From Arthrobacter sp. (GTDB lineage Bacteria > Actinomycetota > Actinomycetes > Actinomycetales > Micrococcaceae): a DNA stretch of 64,000 nucleotides. The position numbers and the translations under genes were made by a program. Below the pieces are notes generated by a model. That model saw only the letters and a program-made list of their open reading frames with translations, searched no databases and was not told where the DNA came from. Position 1 is the stretch's first letter, and every line of letters begins with the position of its first letter. Shown here in pieces: positions 48,873 to 57,082 of the stretch. The stretch covers positions 62,001 to 126,000 of the forward strand of contig JAHFUZ010000006.1 in the NCBI GenBank assembly GCA_023264815.1. The letters run 5' to 3'.

Positions 48873-50918
48873 ATGTTGTCCCGCGAGGCCGCAGCGGCCC
48901 ACGAATCTGTCGCGCCCGCCTATCCCCAGCACATGGCAGACCAGCTCCGCGGAGAGAACGCAGCGGTGCGGGAACTCCTGTTGGCGTTGTCGGTGGGCTT
49001 CACCCTGCCAGGACCGTTGCCGCAGGATCTTGAGCGGAAAGTGGCCGACGGCCAGATGGAGAGCATTGAAGCATTGGTGGCCCGGGCGGAAGCGTCCGGG
49101 CTTCTCCAATCCGACGGCAGCGTGGTGGGGACGGCCCAGCACGCCCTGCTGGCATCAACGCCTGCCCCCCGGCTTCATGCCCTCCAGCGCGAACTGGTGG
49201 GCTGCTATGCCGCAGACGGCCGTGCCCTGGGGGACCTGGCCCGCGACCTGGCCCGGAGCGGACTGGCCGATCAGCGCGTCGCCGCCGAACTCGAAAAGGC
49301 CGGGGACCGGGCCCTGGAACACGATCCGGGACTGGCCGCCCAGCTCTACGATGAAGCCGTCCTGTCCGGCGCCGACGAGTTTGGTACTGCCGCCCGCCGT
49401 GCCCAGGCGGCGTTGGCCACCGGAGACCTGGATGCCGCCGGCCGGATCATTGACGGACTGCTGGTGTGCCCTGATCCGCCGGACCTCCGCCTTGGCGCGG
49501 ACGTGGCCGCCGCCGTCTGGGCGCAGCGCGGCATGCTGGCACGCGGAGCCGACGTGTACACCTGGCTGGGGCAGGCCAGGATTGGACCGTCCGGCCCGGC
49601 GGCCGCGGTGGCCATGATCGGATGCGGGAACCGTGCAGGCGCCGCAGCGATGTTCCCGGACGGTTCCGCGCCGGCATCGCCCACCGTCCTGTCCGTGGCG
49701 CAGGCGCAGACCGCCCAGGGCATTGTGGAATCCCTGTCCGCGGATCCGCACCAGGGGCTACCGCTCCTGATCCATGCCTCGGACATGGTGAATGCCTCGG
49801 GGACGGCACAGCCTGTGCCCGAGACGCCGGGCGCCTTGGCCGCCCTGGTGGCACTGCACAGCGGTGAACCGCACCTCGCGGAAACCATCGCGCGGGCCGC
49901 CGCGGCAGCAGGCCAGGGCGGCGACGCCGTCAAGCCCAGGCTCTTCCTGCTCCAGGCATGGTCTGCCATGCAGCAGGACAACCCCGACGAAGCACGGTTG
50001 GCCATCAACGAGGCCAAGAAAACCAACCACTGGCCCCTGGTTCCCCGGGACGAATTCCTCTGCGCGGCCCTGGAAGTGGGCCTGGCCCGCAGGAGCGGTG
50101 AAGTCCATGACCTGCTCCTGGCCTGGGAACGCGCACGCGAAGCCATGCTGCACACCACCGTGGACCTGTACAGTCTGCTGCCTTGGGGCGAACTGATGAT
50201 CGCCGCCGCGAGGCTTAGGGAAACCCGGCGGGTATCGCATTACCTCGACGAGGCCTGGACGCTCCTGCGAAACCTGGGGGAGCCGCCCCTGTGGGCCGTG
50301 CCCCTGCACTGGGCAGCCGTCCAGGCAGCGCTGCTGAACGAAAGCCCTGCCGGCCTGGCACCCCACGCCTCGGAGCTTGCACGCGCCGCGGAGCACAGCC
50401 ACCTCGCGGCGCGCCTGGCAGCGGCGGGCAAAGCCTGGGTATTGGTCCTCTCCGGCAGGTTCCAGGCAGCGGACGTGGAGGCAGCCGCCCGGGGGCTGAG
50501 CGCCGTCGGGATGCCCTGGGAGGGGGCACGGCTGGCCGGCCATGCCGCCGCCCGGGCAGACGAACGCAAGGATATGGTGCGGCTCCTGTCCTGCGCCCGG
50601 GACCTCCATCCGCAGGGAAACTCCGCCGGCCCAAACATCGCTGCGCAGACCGAAGCGCGCAGTGTCCCTGCCGCGGAGCAGCCCGGAAGTTCCGTGCAGC
50701 CGGATGCTTCGGTGCTGAGCGAACGCGAGAAGGAAGTGGCCAGGCTGGTGCTGGAAGGAAAGACCTACCGCGAAATAGGGGAGGCCATCTATATTTCCCC
50801 GCGGACGGCCGAACACCACATTGCCCGGATGCGCCGCCGCCTTGGCGCCGAAAACCGCTCCGACCTGCTGGTGAGGCTGAGGCTGGCCCTGGGCACCGAA
50901 AATCCCCAACGGGAATGA
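48873..50918 (+). CDS. LuxR-type HTH regulator lacking an obvious NTPase domain
   Basis: A 681-residue protein ending in a LuxR helix-turn-helix: LSEREKEVARLVLEGKTYRE then IGEAIYISPRTAEHHIARMR (residues about 614-674). The long part in front is alpha-helical repeat sequence of TPR type (LARDLARSGLADQRVAAELE, AQLYDEAVLSGADEFGTAAR). Large LuxR regulators normally start with an AAA/STAND NTPase; no Walker A or B motif is visible here, and the N-terminus reads like the part that usually follows it. The adjacent Hsp70-like ATPase, three bases upstream, could supply the nucleotide-driven switch in trans. In mycobacteria an IniR regulator controls iniBAC; this protein is positioned accordingly, but equivalence is inferred. 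Confidence 0.82.
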   Translation: MLSREAAAAHESVAPAYPQHMADQLRGENAAVRELLLALSVGFTLPGPLPQDLERKVADGQMESIEALVARAEASGLLQSDGSVVGTAQHALLASTPAPRLHALQRELVGCYAADGRALGDLARDLARSGLADQRVAAELEKAGDRALEHDPGLAAQLYDEAVLSGADEFGTAARRAQAALATGDLDAAGRIIDGLLVCPDPPDLRLGADVAAAVWAQRGMLARGADVYTWLGQARIGPSGPAAAVAMIGCGNRAGAAAMFPDGSAPASPTVLSVAQAQTAQGIVESLSADPHQGLPLLIHASDMVNASGTAQPVPETPGALAALVALHSGEPHLAETIARAAAAAGQGGDAVKPRLFLLQAWSAMQQDNPDEARLAINEAKKTNHWPLVPRDEFLCAALEVGLARRSGEVHDLLLAWERAREAMLHTTVDLYSLLPWGELMIAAARLRETRRVSHYLDEAWTLLRNLGEPPLWAVPLHWAAVQAALLNESPAGLAPHASELARAAEHSHLAARLAAAGKAWVLVLSGRFQAADVEAAARGLSAVGMPWEGARLAGHAAARADERKDMVRLLSCARDLHPQGNSAGPNIAAQTEARSVPAAEQPGSSVQPDASVLSEREKEVARLVLEGKTYREIGEAIYISPRTAEHHIARMRRRLGAENRSDLLVRLRLALGTENPQRE

Positions 50919-50919
50919 T

Positions 50920-50979
50920 CCCCTAGTGCCCCTAACCGGGCGGGCCGCTGACCCCCGGAAGGGACTGCGCCGGTAGGGG
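50920..50979 (+). promoter_or_regulatory. CCCCTA/TAGGGG sites upstream of iniB
   Basis: CCCCTA occurs at 50920-50925 and 50929-50934 (period 9) and TAGGGG at 50974-50979. The pair CCCCTA-a-CCGG (50929-50939) and CCGG-TAGGGG (50970-50979) is an inverted repeat with one bulged base. A -10-like TACGTT lies at about 51017. These are candidate binding sites for the LuxR regulator encoded immediately upstream. Confidence 0.5.
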
Positions 50980-51027
50980 GAACCGACCCGATGCCCGGTG
51001 CACGTGCGGGACCCTACGTTTGATTCA

Positions 51028-51049
51028 AGCCCGGCAACGAGGCCGGGCT
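51028..51049 (+). other. hairpin in iniB 5' leader
   Basis: AGCCCGGC-aacgag-GCCGGGCT, an 8-bp perfect stem with a 6-base loop, about 35 bases upstream of the iniB ATG. It lies in the expected untranslated leader and could stabilise the mRNA or tune translation. Confidence 0.5.
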
Positions 51050-51084
51050 ACCCACAAATTCAGAGAAGATTTGAGGAGCATCAA

Positions 51085-52098
51085 ATGCCTACACTCGCAA
51101 ACGACCTCGTCCTGTTCCTGATGAGCCTTTTCGGGAACCACGACGCCGCCAAGGAGTTCCTGGATGATCCGGACAAGGTCCTTGATGATCACGGCCTCGG
51201 CGGCGTCTGCTCCTCGGATGTTGATGCGGCACTGCCCGTCATCCTGGACTTCGCACCCATCACCGTGAACGCATCCTCCTACGACCGGTCCTACAACACC
51301 GGTGGCAACGGTGCTGCAACCGGCGGTGGTGGCGGCGGCGGTGCCGTCCCAGTCACCCCGCCGCCGAGTGGCGGTCACCACCACGATGACCACCACCACG
51401 CAGTCCAGCAGCTGCACAACGTGGTGAACAACTACTCCTGGACCTCCACCGTGGATGACCGGGACACCATCACGGACCAGTCCGTCAACCAGAACATCTG
51501 GGCCGACGGCGACGTCACCCAATGGTTCGACAACGATTCGGTTGTCGCTTCCGGCGACCGCGCGGTGGCCGCGGGCGATGACGTGAACATCGAGGATTCG
51601 AACAACATCGAGGACTCCTACAACACGGACAACTCGAATGACAGCTCCACGGACAACTCCATCAACGCCGGCCGTGACGCCAGCGTGGGGAACACCGACA
51701 CGGACATTGACGACTCCTTCAACACCGACCTGGACGTCGACGTTGACGATTCGTTCAACGACAACTCGGACAACCGCGTGGACAACTCCGAAGAGACCGA
51801 CGTGGCCATCGACGATTCGTTCAACGACAACTCCGTTGAGGTTGAGGACGTCGGCAACACGGAGACCAACCTGGAGGCCACGGACAACTCGGATAACTCC
51901 ACCAACGTGAACGTCGAGGACTCCTTCCAGGACAACAGCCAGGAGACCACCACCACGGAGGACACCGACGTCGCGATCATCGACTCCTTCGACCCGGTAG
52001 TGGTTGAAGACTCCTTCACGGAGGAAACCAACACCAACGTCGAGGTGGAGGACGTCGGCAATACGGAGCTCGAGGCCGGAGACGACATCAACCTCTAG
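51085..52098 (+). CDS. iniB: IniB-like protein with acidic repeat region
   Basis: A 337-residue protein. Residues 1-65 (MPTLANDLVLFLMSLFGNHD, AKEFLDDPDKVLDDHGLGGV, CSSDVDAALPVILDFAPI) match the IniB N-terminal domain. A glycine-rich linker and a His/Asp cluster (GGHHHDDHHHAVQQLH) follow, then about 220 residues built from acidic units such as VEDSF, DDSFNDNS and TDVAIDDSFNDNS. This composition suggests a regular beta-solenoid or disordered polyanion, and the His/Asp cluster could bind metal. No signal peptide is apparent. Strong ribosome-binding site GAGGAG at 51073-51078. In mycobacteria IniB belongs to an operon induced by cell-wall antibiotics; its molecular role is unknown. Confidence 0.85.
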   Translation: MPTLANDLVLFLMSLFGNHDAAKEFLDDPDKVLDDHGLGGVCSSDVDAALPVILDFAPITVNASSYDRSYNTGGNGAATGGGGGGGAVPVTPPPSGGHHHDDHHHAVQQLHNVVNNYSWTSTVDDRDTITDQSVNQNIWADGDVTQWFDNDSVVASGDRAVAAGDDVNIEDSNNIEDSYNTDNSNDSSTDNSINAGRDASVGNTDTDIDDSFNTDLDVDVDDSFNDNSDNRVDNSEETDVAIDDSFNDNSVEVEDVGNTETNLEATDNSDNSTNVNVEDSFQDNSQETTTTEDTDVAIIDSFDPVVVEDSFTEETNTNVEVEDVGNTELEAGDDINL

Positions 52099-52120
52099 CC
52101 AAGTCCGCAGTTCCCAGGCG

Positions 52121-52156
52121 GTGCCCGGCGGGGGTTCCATCCTTCCCGCCGGGCAC
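52121..52156 (+). terminator. 12-bp perfect hairpin between iniB and iniA
   Basis: GTGCCCGGCGGG (52121-52132) and CCCGCCGGGCAC (52145-52156) pair perfectly around a 12-base loop. It is followed by only a weak T-tract, so it may act as a partial terminator or 3'-end stabiliser that makes iniB more abundant than the GTPase genes. Confidence 0.65.
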
Positions 52157-52209
52157 TTCCCGGCATACCGAAAACGTCCCCAACCGAGACTGGAAGCAAA
52201 GGACTGGCT

Positions 52210-54195
52210 GTGGTTGATACGCAACGATCAGGGGCCCTGGCAACGAAGCCAGACCCCGAACCGGCGGCGAGGACGTCCGGGCCCGCAACAGCGCCGGCCA
52301 CCGGGCCCGCCACCTCTGCGCAACTGGTCAAACTGGTTGAGCAGGGCATCGAAATCGTCAGCGAGGGCGAGCGCGCCGACCTGCGCAAGCGCCTGGACCA
52401 GACCCTTCGCCGGCTGAACGATCCCAGCATCCGCGTGATTGTGGTGGGCGAATTCAAGCAAGGGAAAAGTAAGCTCATCAACGCCCTGGTCAACGCACCG
52501 GTGTGCCCTGTCGATGACGACATTGCCACCTCGGTGCCAACGGTGGTCCGGCACGGCGATCCGGCGTCGGCCTCTGTCCTCCTGCCGCGGGCCGAGGCGG
52601 ACTCCGGTGACGACGAAGCCCTGGAGCGCCTGCCGATCAATATCGCAGACCTCGCAGCCTACGTGTCCGAACGCGGGAATCCCGGCAATGCCAAGAAGCT
52701 GGTGGCCGCCGAAGTGTTTCTGCCACGCAGGGTGCTGGCCGGCGGGCTGACCGTTGTTGATTCGCCCGGCGTCGGCGGCCTGGGTTCCACCCATACACTG
52801 ACCACCCTGACGGCGCTGCCAACGGCGGACGCCCTGGTGCTTGTCTCCGACGCGTCCCAGGAGTACACGGAACCGGAGGTCCGGTTCCTGCGGCAGGCCA
52901 TGCGGATTACCCCCAGTGTGGTGGGCGTCCTGTCCAAGACGGACCTTTACCCGGAATGGCGCCGGGTGGCCGACCTGGACCGCGGACACCTTTCCCAGGT
53001 ATCTCCCGAGATTCCGCTGTTCCCCGTGTCCTCGGACCTTCGGCTCGAAGCCGCCCGGCAACAGGACAGCGAACTCAACAACGAATCAGGCTTCCCCGGC
53101 CTGATTGGGCACCTGCGCAAGGAGATCGTGGGCAAGGCCGAAAGGATCCAGCGGCGCTCGGTCAGCCAGGACCTGCTCACCGTGGCGGACAACCTTCGCC
53201 TGTCGCTGCAGTCAGAACTGGCGGCGCTGGAGGACCCGGCAGGGACTCCTGCCATGATCGCCAGCCTGGAAGCTGCCAAAGTGGAGGCCGACGACCTCCG
53301 CAAACGTTCCGCGCGCTGGCAGATCACGCTCAACGACGGCATCGGTGACCTGATTGCCGACATGGAATACGACCTGCGGGACCGTCTGCGGCGGATCCAG
53401 CGCGAAGCCGAGACCGCCATTGACCAGGGTGATCCCGGCCCCACCTGGACGGCGTTTACGAAGTGGCTCGAAGAATGCGCCGCAGCAGCCATCTCGGATA
53501 CGTTTGTCTGGACGAGTGAGCGGGCGCAGTGGCTGGCTGCCCAGGTTGCCGAGCATTTCTCCGAGGATGAGGTGGCGCTTCCGGCCCTCCGCGTCTCCGA
53601 TACCGGCGACGCACTTGACCCTGTGGACGACATGCCCGACCTTGACGACGGGCACATCAACCCGGTGCAGAAAGTCCTGATCGGCATGCGTGGCTCCTAT
53701 GGCGGTGTGCTGATGTTCGGGCTCCTGACCGGCATCTTCGGCATGGCACTGATCAACCCCCTGTCCGTGGGGGCCGGCCTCCTGCTGGGCCGCAAAGCCT
53801 ACCGCGAGGACAAGGAAGCCAGGCTCAAGCGTCGGCAGGCAGAAGCGAAAGCCCTGGTCCGCCGCCAGCTGGACGATGTGGTGTTCCAGGTGGGGAAGCA
53901 GCTCAAGGACAGGCTCCGGCAGGTCCAGCGCTCCACCCGCGACCACTTCACCGAAATCGCCGAGGAACACCACCGCTCGCTGTCGGATTCCGTGGCAGCT
54001 GCCCAGAAGGCAGCCACCACGTACAAGCTGGAAAAAGACCTGCGGATCCGGGACATCAAGGCCGAGCTCAAGCGGGTGGATGCCCTCCAGCAGGCGGCCA
54101 GGGGCCTGGTGGACAGTGAGCAGTCACCTGTGCGGCCTGCCCGGGGCCCTGCCACGGCACCCCTGCGGGCACCGGCGGTGGTGGCGGCCGGATGA
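52210..54195 (+). CDS. iniA: IniA-like dynamin-family GTPase
   Basis: A 661-residue bacterial dynamin-like protein. G1 is IVVGEFKQGKSKLINALVN (residues about 77-95), G2/switch includes DIATSVPTVV, G3 is VVDSPGVGGL (near residue 182) and G4 is LSKTDLYPEW (near residue 241). Long helical stretches follow (LRDRLRRIQREAETAIDQGD), with a hydrophobic membrane-facing segment GVLMFGLLTGIFGMALINPL at about residues 499-525, typical for membrane insertion in dynamins. Structures of mycobacterial IniA show membrane-fission activity in vitro. GTG start after a 111-base gap from iniB; a long coiled-coil C-terminus is evident. Overlaps iniC by 4 bases. Confidence 0.87.
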   Translation: MVDTQRSGALATKPDPEPAARTSGPATAPATGPATSAQLVKLVEQGIEIVSEGERADLRKRLDQTLRRLNDPSIRVIVVGEFKQGKSKLINALVNAPVCPVDDDIATSVPTVVRHGDPASASVLLPRAEADSGDDEALERLPINIADLAAYVSERGNPGNAKKLVAAEVFLPRRVLAGGLTVVDSPGVGGLGSTHTLTTLTALPTADALVLVSDASQEYTEPEVRFLRQAMRITPSVVGVLSKTDLYPEWRRVADLDRGHLSQVSPEIPLFPVSSDLRLEAARQQDSELNNESGFPGLIGHLRKEIVGKAERIQRRSVSQDLLTVADNLRLSLQSELAALEDPAGTPAMIASLEAAKVEADDLRKRSARWQITLNDGIGDLIADMEYDLRDRLRRIQREAETAIDQGDPGPTWTAFTKWLEECAAAAISDTFVWTSERAQWLAAQVAEHFSEDEVALPALRVSDTGDALDPVDDMPDLDDGHINPVQKVLIGMRGSYGGVLMFGLLTGIFGMALINPLSVGAGLLLGRKAYREDKEARLKRRQAEAKALVRRQLDDVVFQVGKQLKDRLRQVQRSTRDHFTEIAEEHHRSLSDSVAAAQKAATTYKLEKDLRIRDIKAELKRVDALQQAARGLVDSEQSPVRPARGPATAPLRAPAVVAAG

Positions 54196-55685
54196 AGACG
54201 CCCACCGTCCCGGGGGTGGCTGAGCTGATCCGGGAGGCTCTCTCCGTCTACCGCGATGATCCTGCCGCCGTCGCGACGTTGGAGGGGTATGCCGGCAGGC
54301 TGGCCGAACCCTTGCGGATAGCTGTGGCGGGAATGGTGAAGGCCGGCAAGTCGACCCTGCTGAACGCCATCATCGGGGAAGAGATCGCCCCCACGGACAC
54401 CGCCGAATGCACGCGCATCGTGACCTGGTACCGGTTTGCCCATTCCCCCCGCATCACCCTTGAGCCCATAGCCGGCGAACCTCGCCTGCTGCCCCTGAAG
54501 CGGGTCAGCGGGCGGCTTGTTTTCGACCTGGGCGGGGCGCGGGCGGAGGATGTGGAGCGCCTGGTGGTGGAATGGCCGTCGGAGAGCCTCCGGAATGTCA
54601 CCCTCATCGACACACCGGGAATCGCCTCACTGTCCGAGGATGTTTCCGCGCGGTCCGTCCGCTTCCTGACCCCGGACGACGCACCCTCCCAGGCTGACGC
54701 CGTCGTCTATCTCATGCGGCACATGCACGCCACGGATCTCCGGTTCCTGGAATCCTTCAAGGACACCGAGGCGGGCCGCTCCGGGACGGTTAATGCCATC
54801 GCCGTCCTCTCGCGGGCCGACGAAATCGGTGCGGGACGAATCGATTCGATGCTCTCCGCAGGGGACATTGCTGAGCGGTACCGTCGGGACCCCAGCCTGC
54901 GAAAGCTGGCGTTGGGGGTGGTCCCGGTGGCCGGTCTGTTGGCCCAGAGTGCCCGGAGCATGCGCCAGTCCGATTTCGAGTCGCTGGCCCTCCTTGCCGC
55001 CATGGAGCGGCCCGAGCGGGAACGGCTGCTGCTGTCCGCTGACAGGTTCCTGCGGTCCGGTATTCCGGAAGGGCTCACCGCGGACGCGAGGGAACAGCTC
55101 CTGGAACGGTTCGGGCTGTTTGGGATCCGCCTGGGCATTGTGCTGTTCCGGGCCGGATTCCGGGATCCCACGCCGCTGGCGCACGAGCTGGCCAGGCGGA
55201 GCGGGCTGGACCCGCTGCTGGGCATGCTGGCAGGGCAGTTCCATGCCCGCGCCGACGCCCTCAAGGCCCGCACGGCCCTGGTGGGCGTTGAAGCCCTCCT
55301 CCGGACCTCGCCACGGGTCGGCTCGGGGCATCTGGCAGCGGCACTGGAGCGTCTCCAGGTCAACGCGCACGAGTTCAGGGAACTGCGCCTGCTGGCCACG
55401 CTGCGGACCACCGGCGTCCCGCTCAGGCATGACCTGGCCGCCGAGGCAGAACGGATCATCGGCGGCGACGGCGTGGCGGCCCACATCCGGTTTGGCCTGA
55501 ACCCGGACGCCACTGCCGAAGACATTGGGGCCGCCGCCCACCAGGTCCTCCACCGCTGGCGCCTGGTAGCCGAGAACCCGCTGACGGACCGTGCAGCTTT
55601 GGAGGTTTGCCGCGTGGTGGTGCGCAGCTGTGAGGGTGTCCTGGCGGAGTCAGCCGGGCTCCACCTGCACCGGCAGCCGGCGTAA
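54192..55685 (+). CDS. iniC: IniC-like dynamin-family GTPase
   Basis: A 497-residue GTPase. G1 is VAGMVKAGKSTLLNAIIGEE at about residue 46, G2 APTDTAECTRIVTWYRF, G3 LIDTPGIASLSEDVSARS at about residue 138, and G4 AVLSRADEIGAG. Downstream is a helical stalk region (FESLALLAAMERPERERLLL, LERFGLFGIRLGIVLFRAGF). It has no clear membrane segment, so it may act as a soluble partner of IniA. ATG inside the iniA stop (ATGA). The stop is followed after seven bases by the end of a convergent gene, so this closes the operon. Confidence 0.87.
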   Translation: MKTPTVPGVAELIREALSVYRDDPAAVATLEGYAGRLAEPLRIAVAGMVKAGKSTLLNAIIGEEIAPTDTAECTRIVTWYRFAHSPRITLEPIAGEPRLLPLKRVSGRLVFDLGGARAEDVERLVVEWPSESLRNVTLIDTPGIASLSEDVSARSVRFLTPDDAPSQADAVVYLMRHMHATDLRFLESFKDTEAGRSGTVNAIAVLSRADEIGAGRIDSMLSAGDIAERYRRDPSLRKLALGVVPVAGLLAQSARSMRQSDFESLALLAAMERPERERLLLSADRFLRSGIPEGLTADAREQLLERFGLFGIRLGIVLFRAGFRDPTPLAHELARRSGLDPLLGMLAGQFHARADALKARTALVGVEALLRTSPRVGSGHLAAALERLQVNAHEFRELRLLATLRTTGVPLRHDLAAEAERIIGGDGVAAHIRFGLNPDATAEDIGAAAHQVLHRWRLVAENPLTDRAALEVCRVVVRSCEGVLAESAGLHLHRQPA

Positions 55686-55692
55686 CCGCAGG

Positions 55693-56286
55693 CTACGGCC
55701 GGTTCCGGCGCGTCTTAAACCATCGGCCGGCCGACGGCATCAACAGCGCCAGCAGTCCGACGAAGCCCAGGAGCACCTGGGCGCCCCAGAGGAGCAGGAC
55801 ATAGTTGCCGGCGTCGCCCTCAGGGACGAGGAACGCCCTGGCCACCGCCATCACTGCCACCTGGGCCGCGAGCAGCGGCGCCAGCAGCCACCGGGCCCAG
55901 CCGCGGCGCCCGGAGGCGGCCCCCATGAATGCTGCCTGCAGCACGATCAGCAAGAGCAGGGCGCTGCCGCTGCCCCAAAAGACGATGCCCGCGGAGGTGG
56001 TGACGGCGTCGGCGTCCCCGCCAGGGGCCATTTCCTCCACCACGGTGCGCAGCCGCTCCAGGTGGGACGTGCGGGTGAGGAACGTTCCACCCAGGACGGC
56101 CAGTCCGGCGACGATGCTGAAAAACCAGAGGTACCGCGCCCAGGTGATGCTGCGCGGCGTCGGCGGGATGGCTTCGATGGGTGCCGGCGCGGAGTAGGAC
56201 AAGCCGGGCCGCGGCGGGGGAGGAGGCGTGGCAGCCCCGGCGGGCGCAACTGGAAGTCGGTGTTCTCCGTCGGGGTGCTGGGGCAT
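55693..56286 (-). CDS. four-segment membrane protein, unrecognised family
   Basis: A 197-residue protein: a Pro-rich cytoplasmic N-terminus (LPVAPAGAATPPPPPRPGLS) then four membrane segments, YLWFFSIVAGLAVLGGTFLT, GSGSALLLLIVLQAAFMGAA, WLLAPLLAAQVAVMAVARAF and YVLLLWGAQVLLGFVGLLAL. I know no function. It is convergent with iniC, and its start is on the side of the PLDc_N gene with only five bases between, so these two are probably co-transcribed. Start at ATG 56286. Confidence 0.72.
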   Translation of the reverse strand: MPQHPDGEHRLPVAPAGAATPPPPPRPGLSYSAPAPIEAIPPTPRSITWARYLWFFSIVAGLAVLGGTFLTRTSHLERLRTVVEEMAPGGDADAVTTSAGIVFWGSGSALLLLIVLQAAFMGAASGRRGWARWLLAPLLAAQVAVMAVARAFLVPEGDAGNYVLLLWGAQVLLGFVGLLALLMPSAGRWFKTRRNRP

Positions 56287-56291
56287 GGGTC

Positions 56292-56693
56292 CTACTTCAC
56301 GTCGCCGGTGTCATGAGTGTCTGCGTCGCCCGTGCTGTCGGGGCCGGTGCCGGCAGGTCCGTCGCCGCCCTTTGCCTCAAGGTCATCCTTGAGTTTTTTG
56401 AGGCGGGCCGCTTCGGCCTGCTTCCGGCGGCGCACCTCGAGGTTCCGGAGGAAATCGGGGTCGTCATCCGGGGCCGTGGGACCACTGTAGGTGCGGCGGG
56501 CCGGAGGCGTGTTCCGGGGGCGGCCGATCAGCAGCCACAGGATGGCACCGATTACCGGGAGGACAATCATCACGATGATCCACGCGGGCTTGGAAATTCC
56601 CCGGGTCAGGCGGGCGTCAGTGCGGATCACGTCCACCAGTCCATACACAAAGATGACGAGAACTGCGACGGCCAGAACCACACGGAAGAGCAT
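56292..56693 (-). CDS. PLDc_N-type membrane protein
   Basis: A 133-residue protein with two N-terminal membrane segments (LFRVVLAVAVLVIFVYGLVD and AWIIVMIVLPVIGAILWLLI) followed by GRPRNTP, the layout of phospholipase-D N-terminal (PLDc_N) domain proteins. The remaining 75 residues are charged and helical (RRRKQAEAARLKKLKDDLEA), possibly a coiled coil. No enzymatic motif is present. ATG at 56693, chosen because the upstream part of the open frame does not resemble coding sequence. Confidence 0.78.
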   Translation of the reverse strand: MLFRVVLAVAVLVIFVYGLVDVIRTDARLTRGISKPAWIIVMIVLPVIGAILWLLIGRPRNTPPARRTYSGPTAPDDDPDFLRNLEVRRRKQAEAARLKKLKDDLEAKGGDGPAGTGPDSTGDADTHDTGDVK

Positions 56694-56750
56694 GGCATTA
56701 AGTCTATCGTTCGGAGGCGGCTGGCGTTCAGGCGGGCCCGCTAAACTTGG

Positions 56751-57065
56751 ATGGTGGCTTTCCTGAAATACTCCCTGATCCGGCTGGCGCTCTTCGCGCC
56801 GCTCTTTGTGCTGTTTATGCTCCTGCAGTTGGGGGCCGTGCTCTCCGTCATCTGCGCAGCGCTGATTGCCTTTGCCGTCAGCTACCTGTTCTTCCAGAAG
56901 CAGCGCGACGACGCGACCGCCGCCCTGCAGCATCGGTTCTCCGGCAAGGCCAAGCCGATCCGCAGCGCCGGCGAGGTTGCCGACGCGCACGCCGAGGACA
57001 CCCTCGTGGACACCAACCCGGATGTCACCATCCGCTCAAGCACCCCGAAGACGCCCGACGCCTAA
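56751..57065 (+). CDS. DUF4229 membrane protein
   Basis: A 104-residue protein with two membrane segments (FLKYSLIRLALFAPLFVLFM and VLSVICAALIAFAVSYLFFQ) ending in KQRDDATAALQHRFSGK, the family signature, and a polar C-terminus. DUF4229 proteins commonly accompany menaquinone genes in actinobacteria; function unknown. ATG start at 56751. The convergent menA gene ends 18 bases after its stop. Confidence 0.8.
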   Translation: MVAFLKYSLIRLALFAPLFVLFMLLQLGAVLSVICAALIAFAVSYLFFQKQRDDATAALQHRFSGKAKPIRSAGEVADAHAEDTLVDTNPDVTIRSSTPKTPDA

Positions 57066-57082
57066 CCCCGGCAGTGAACGGC

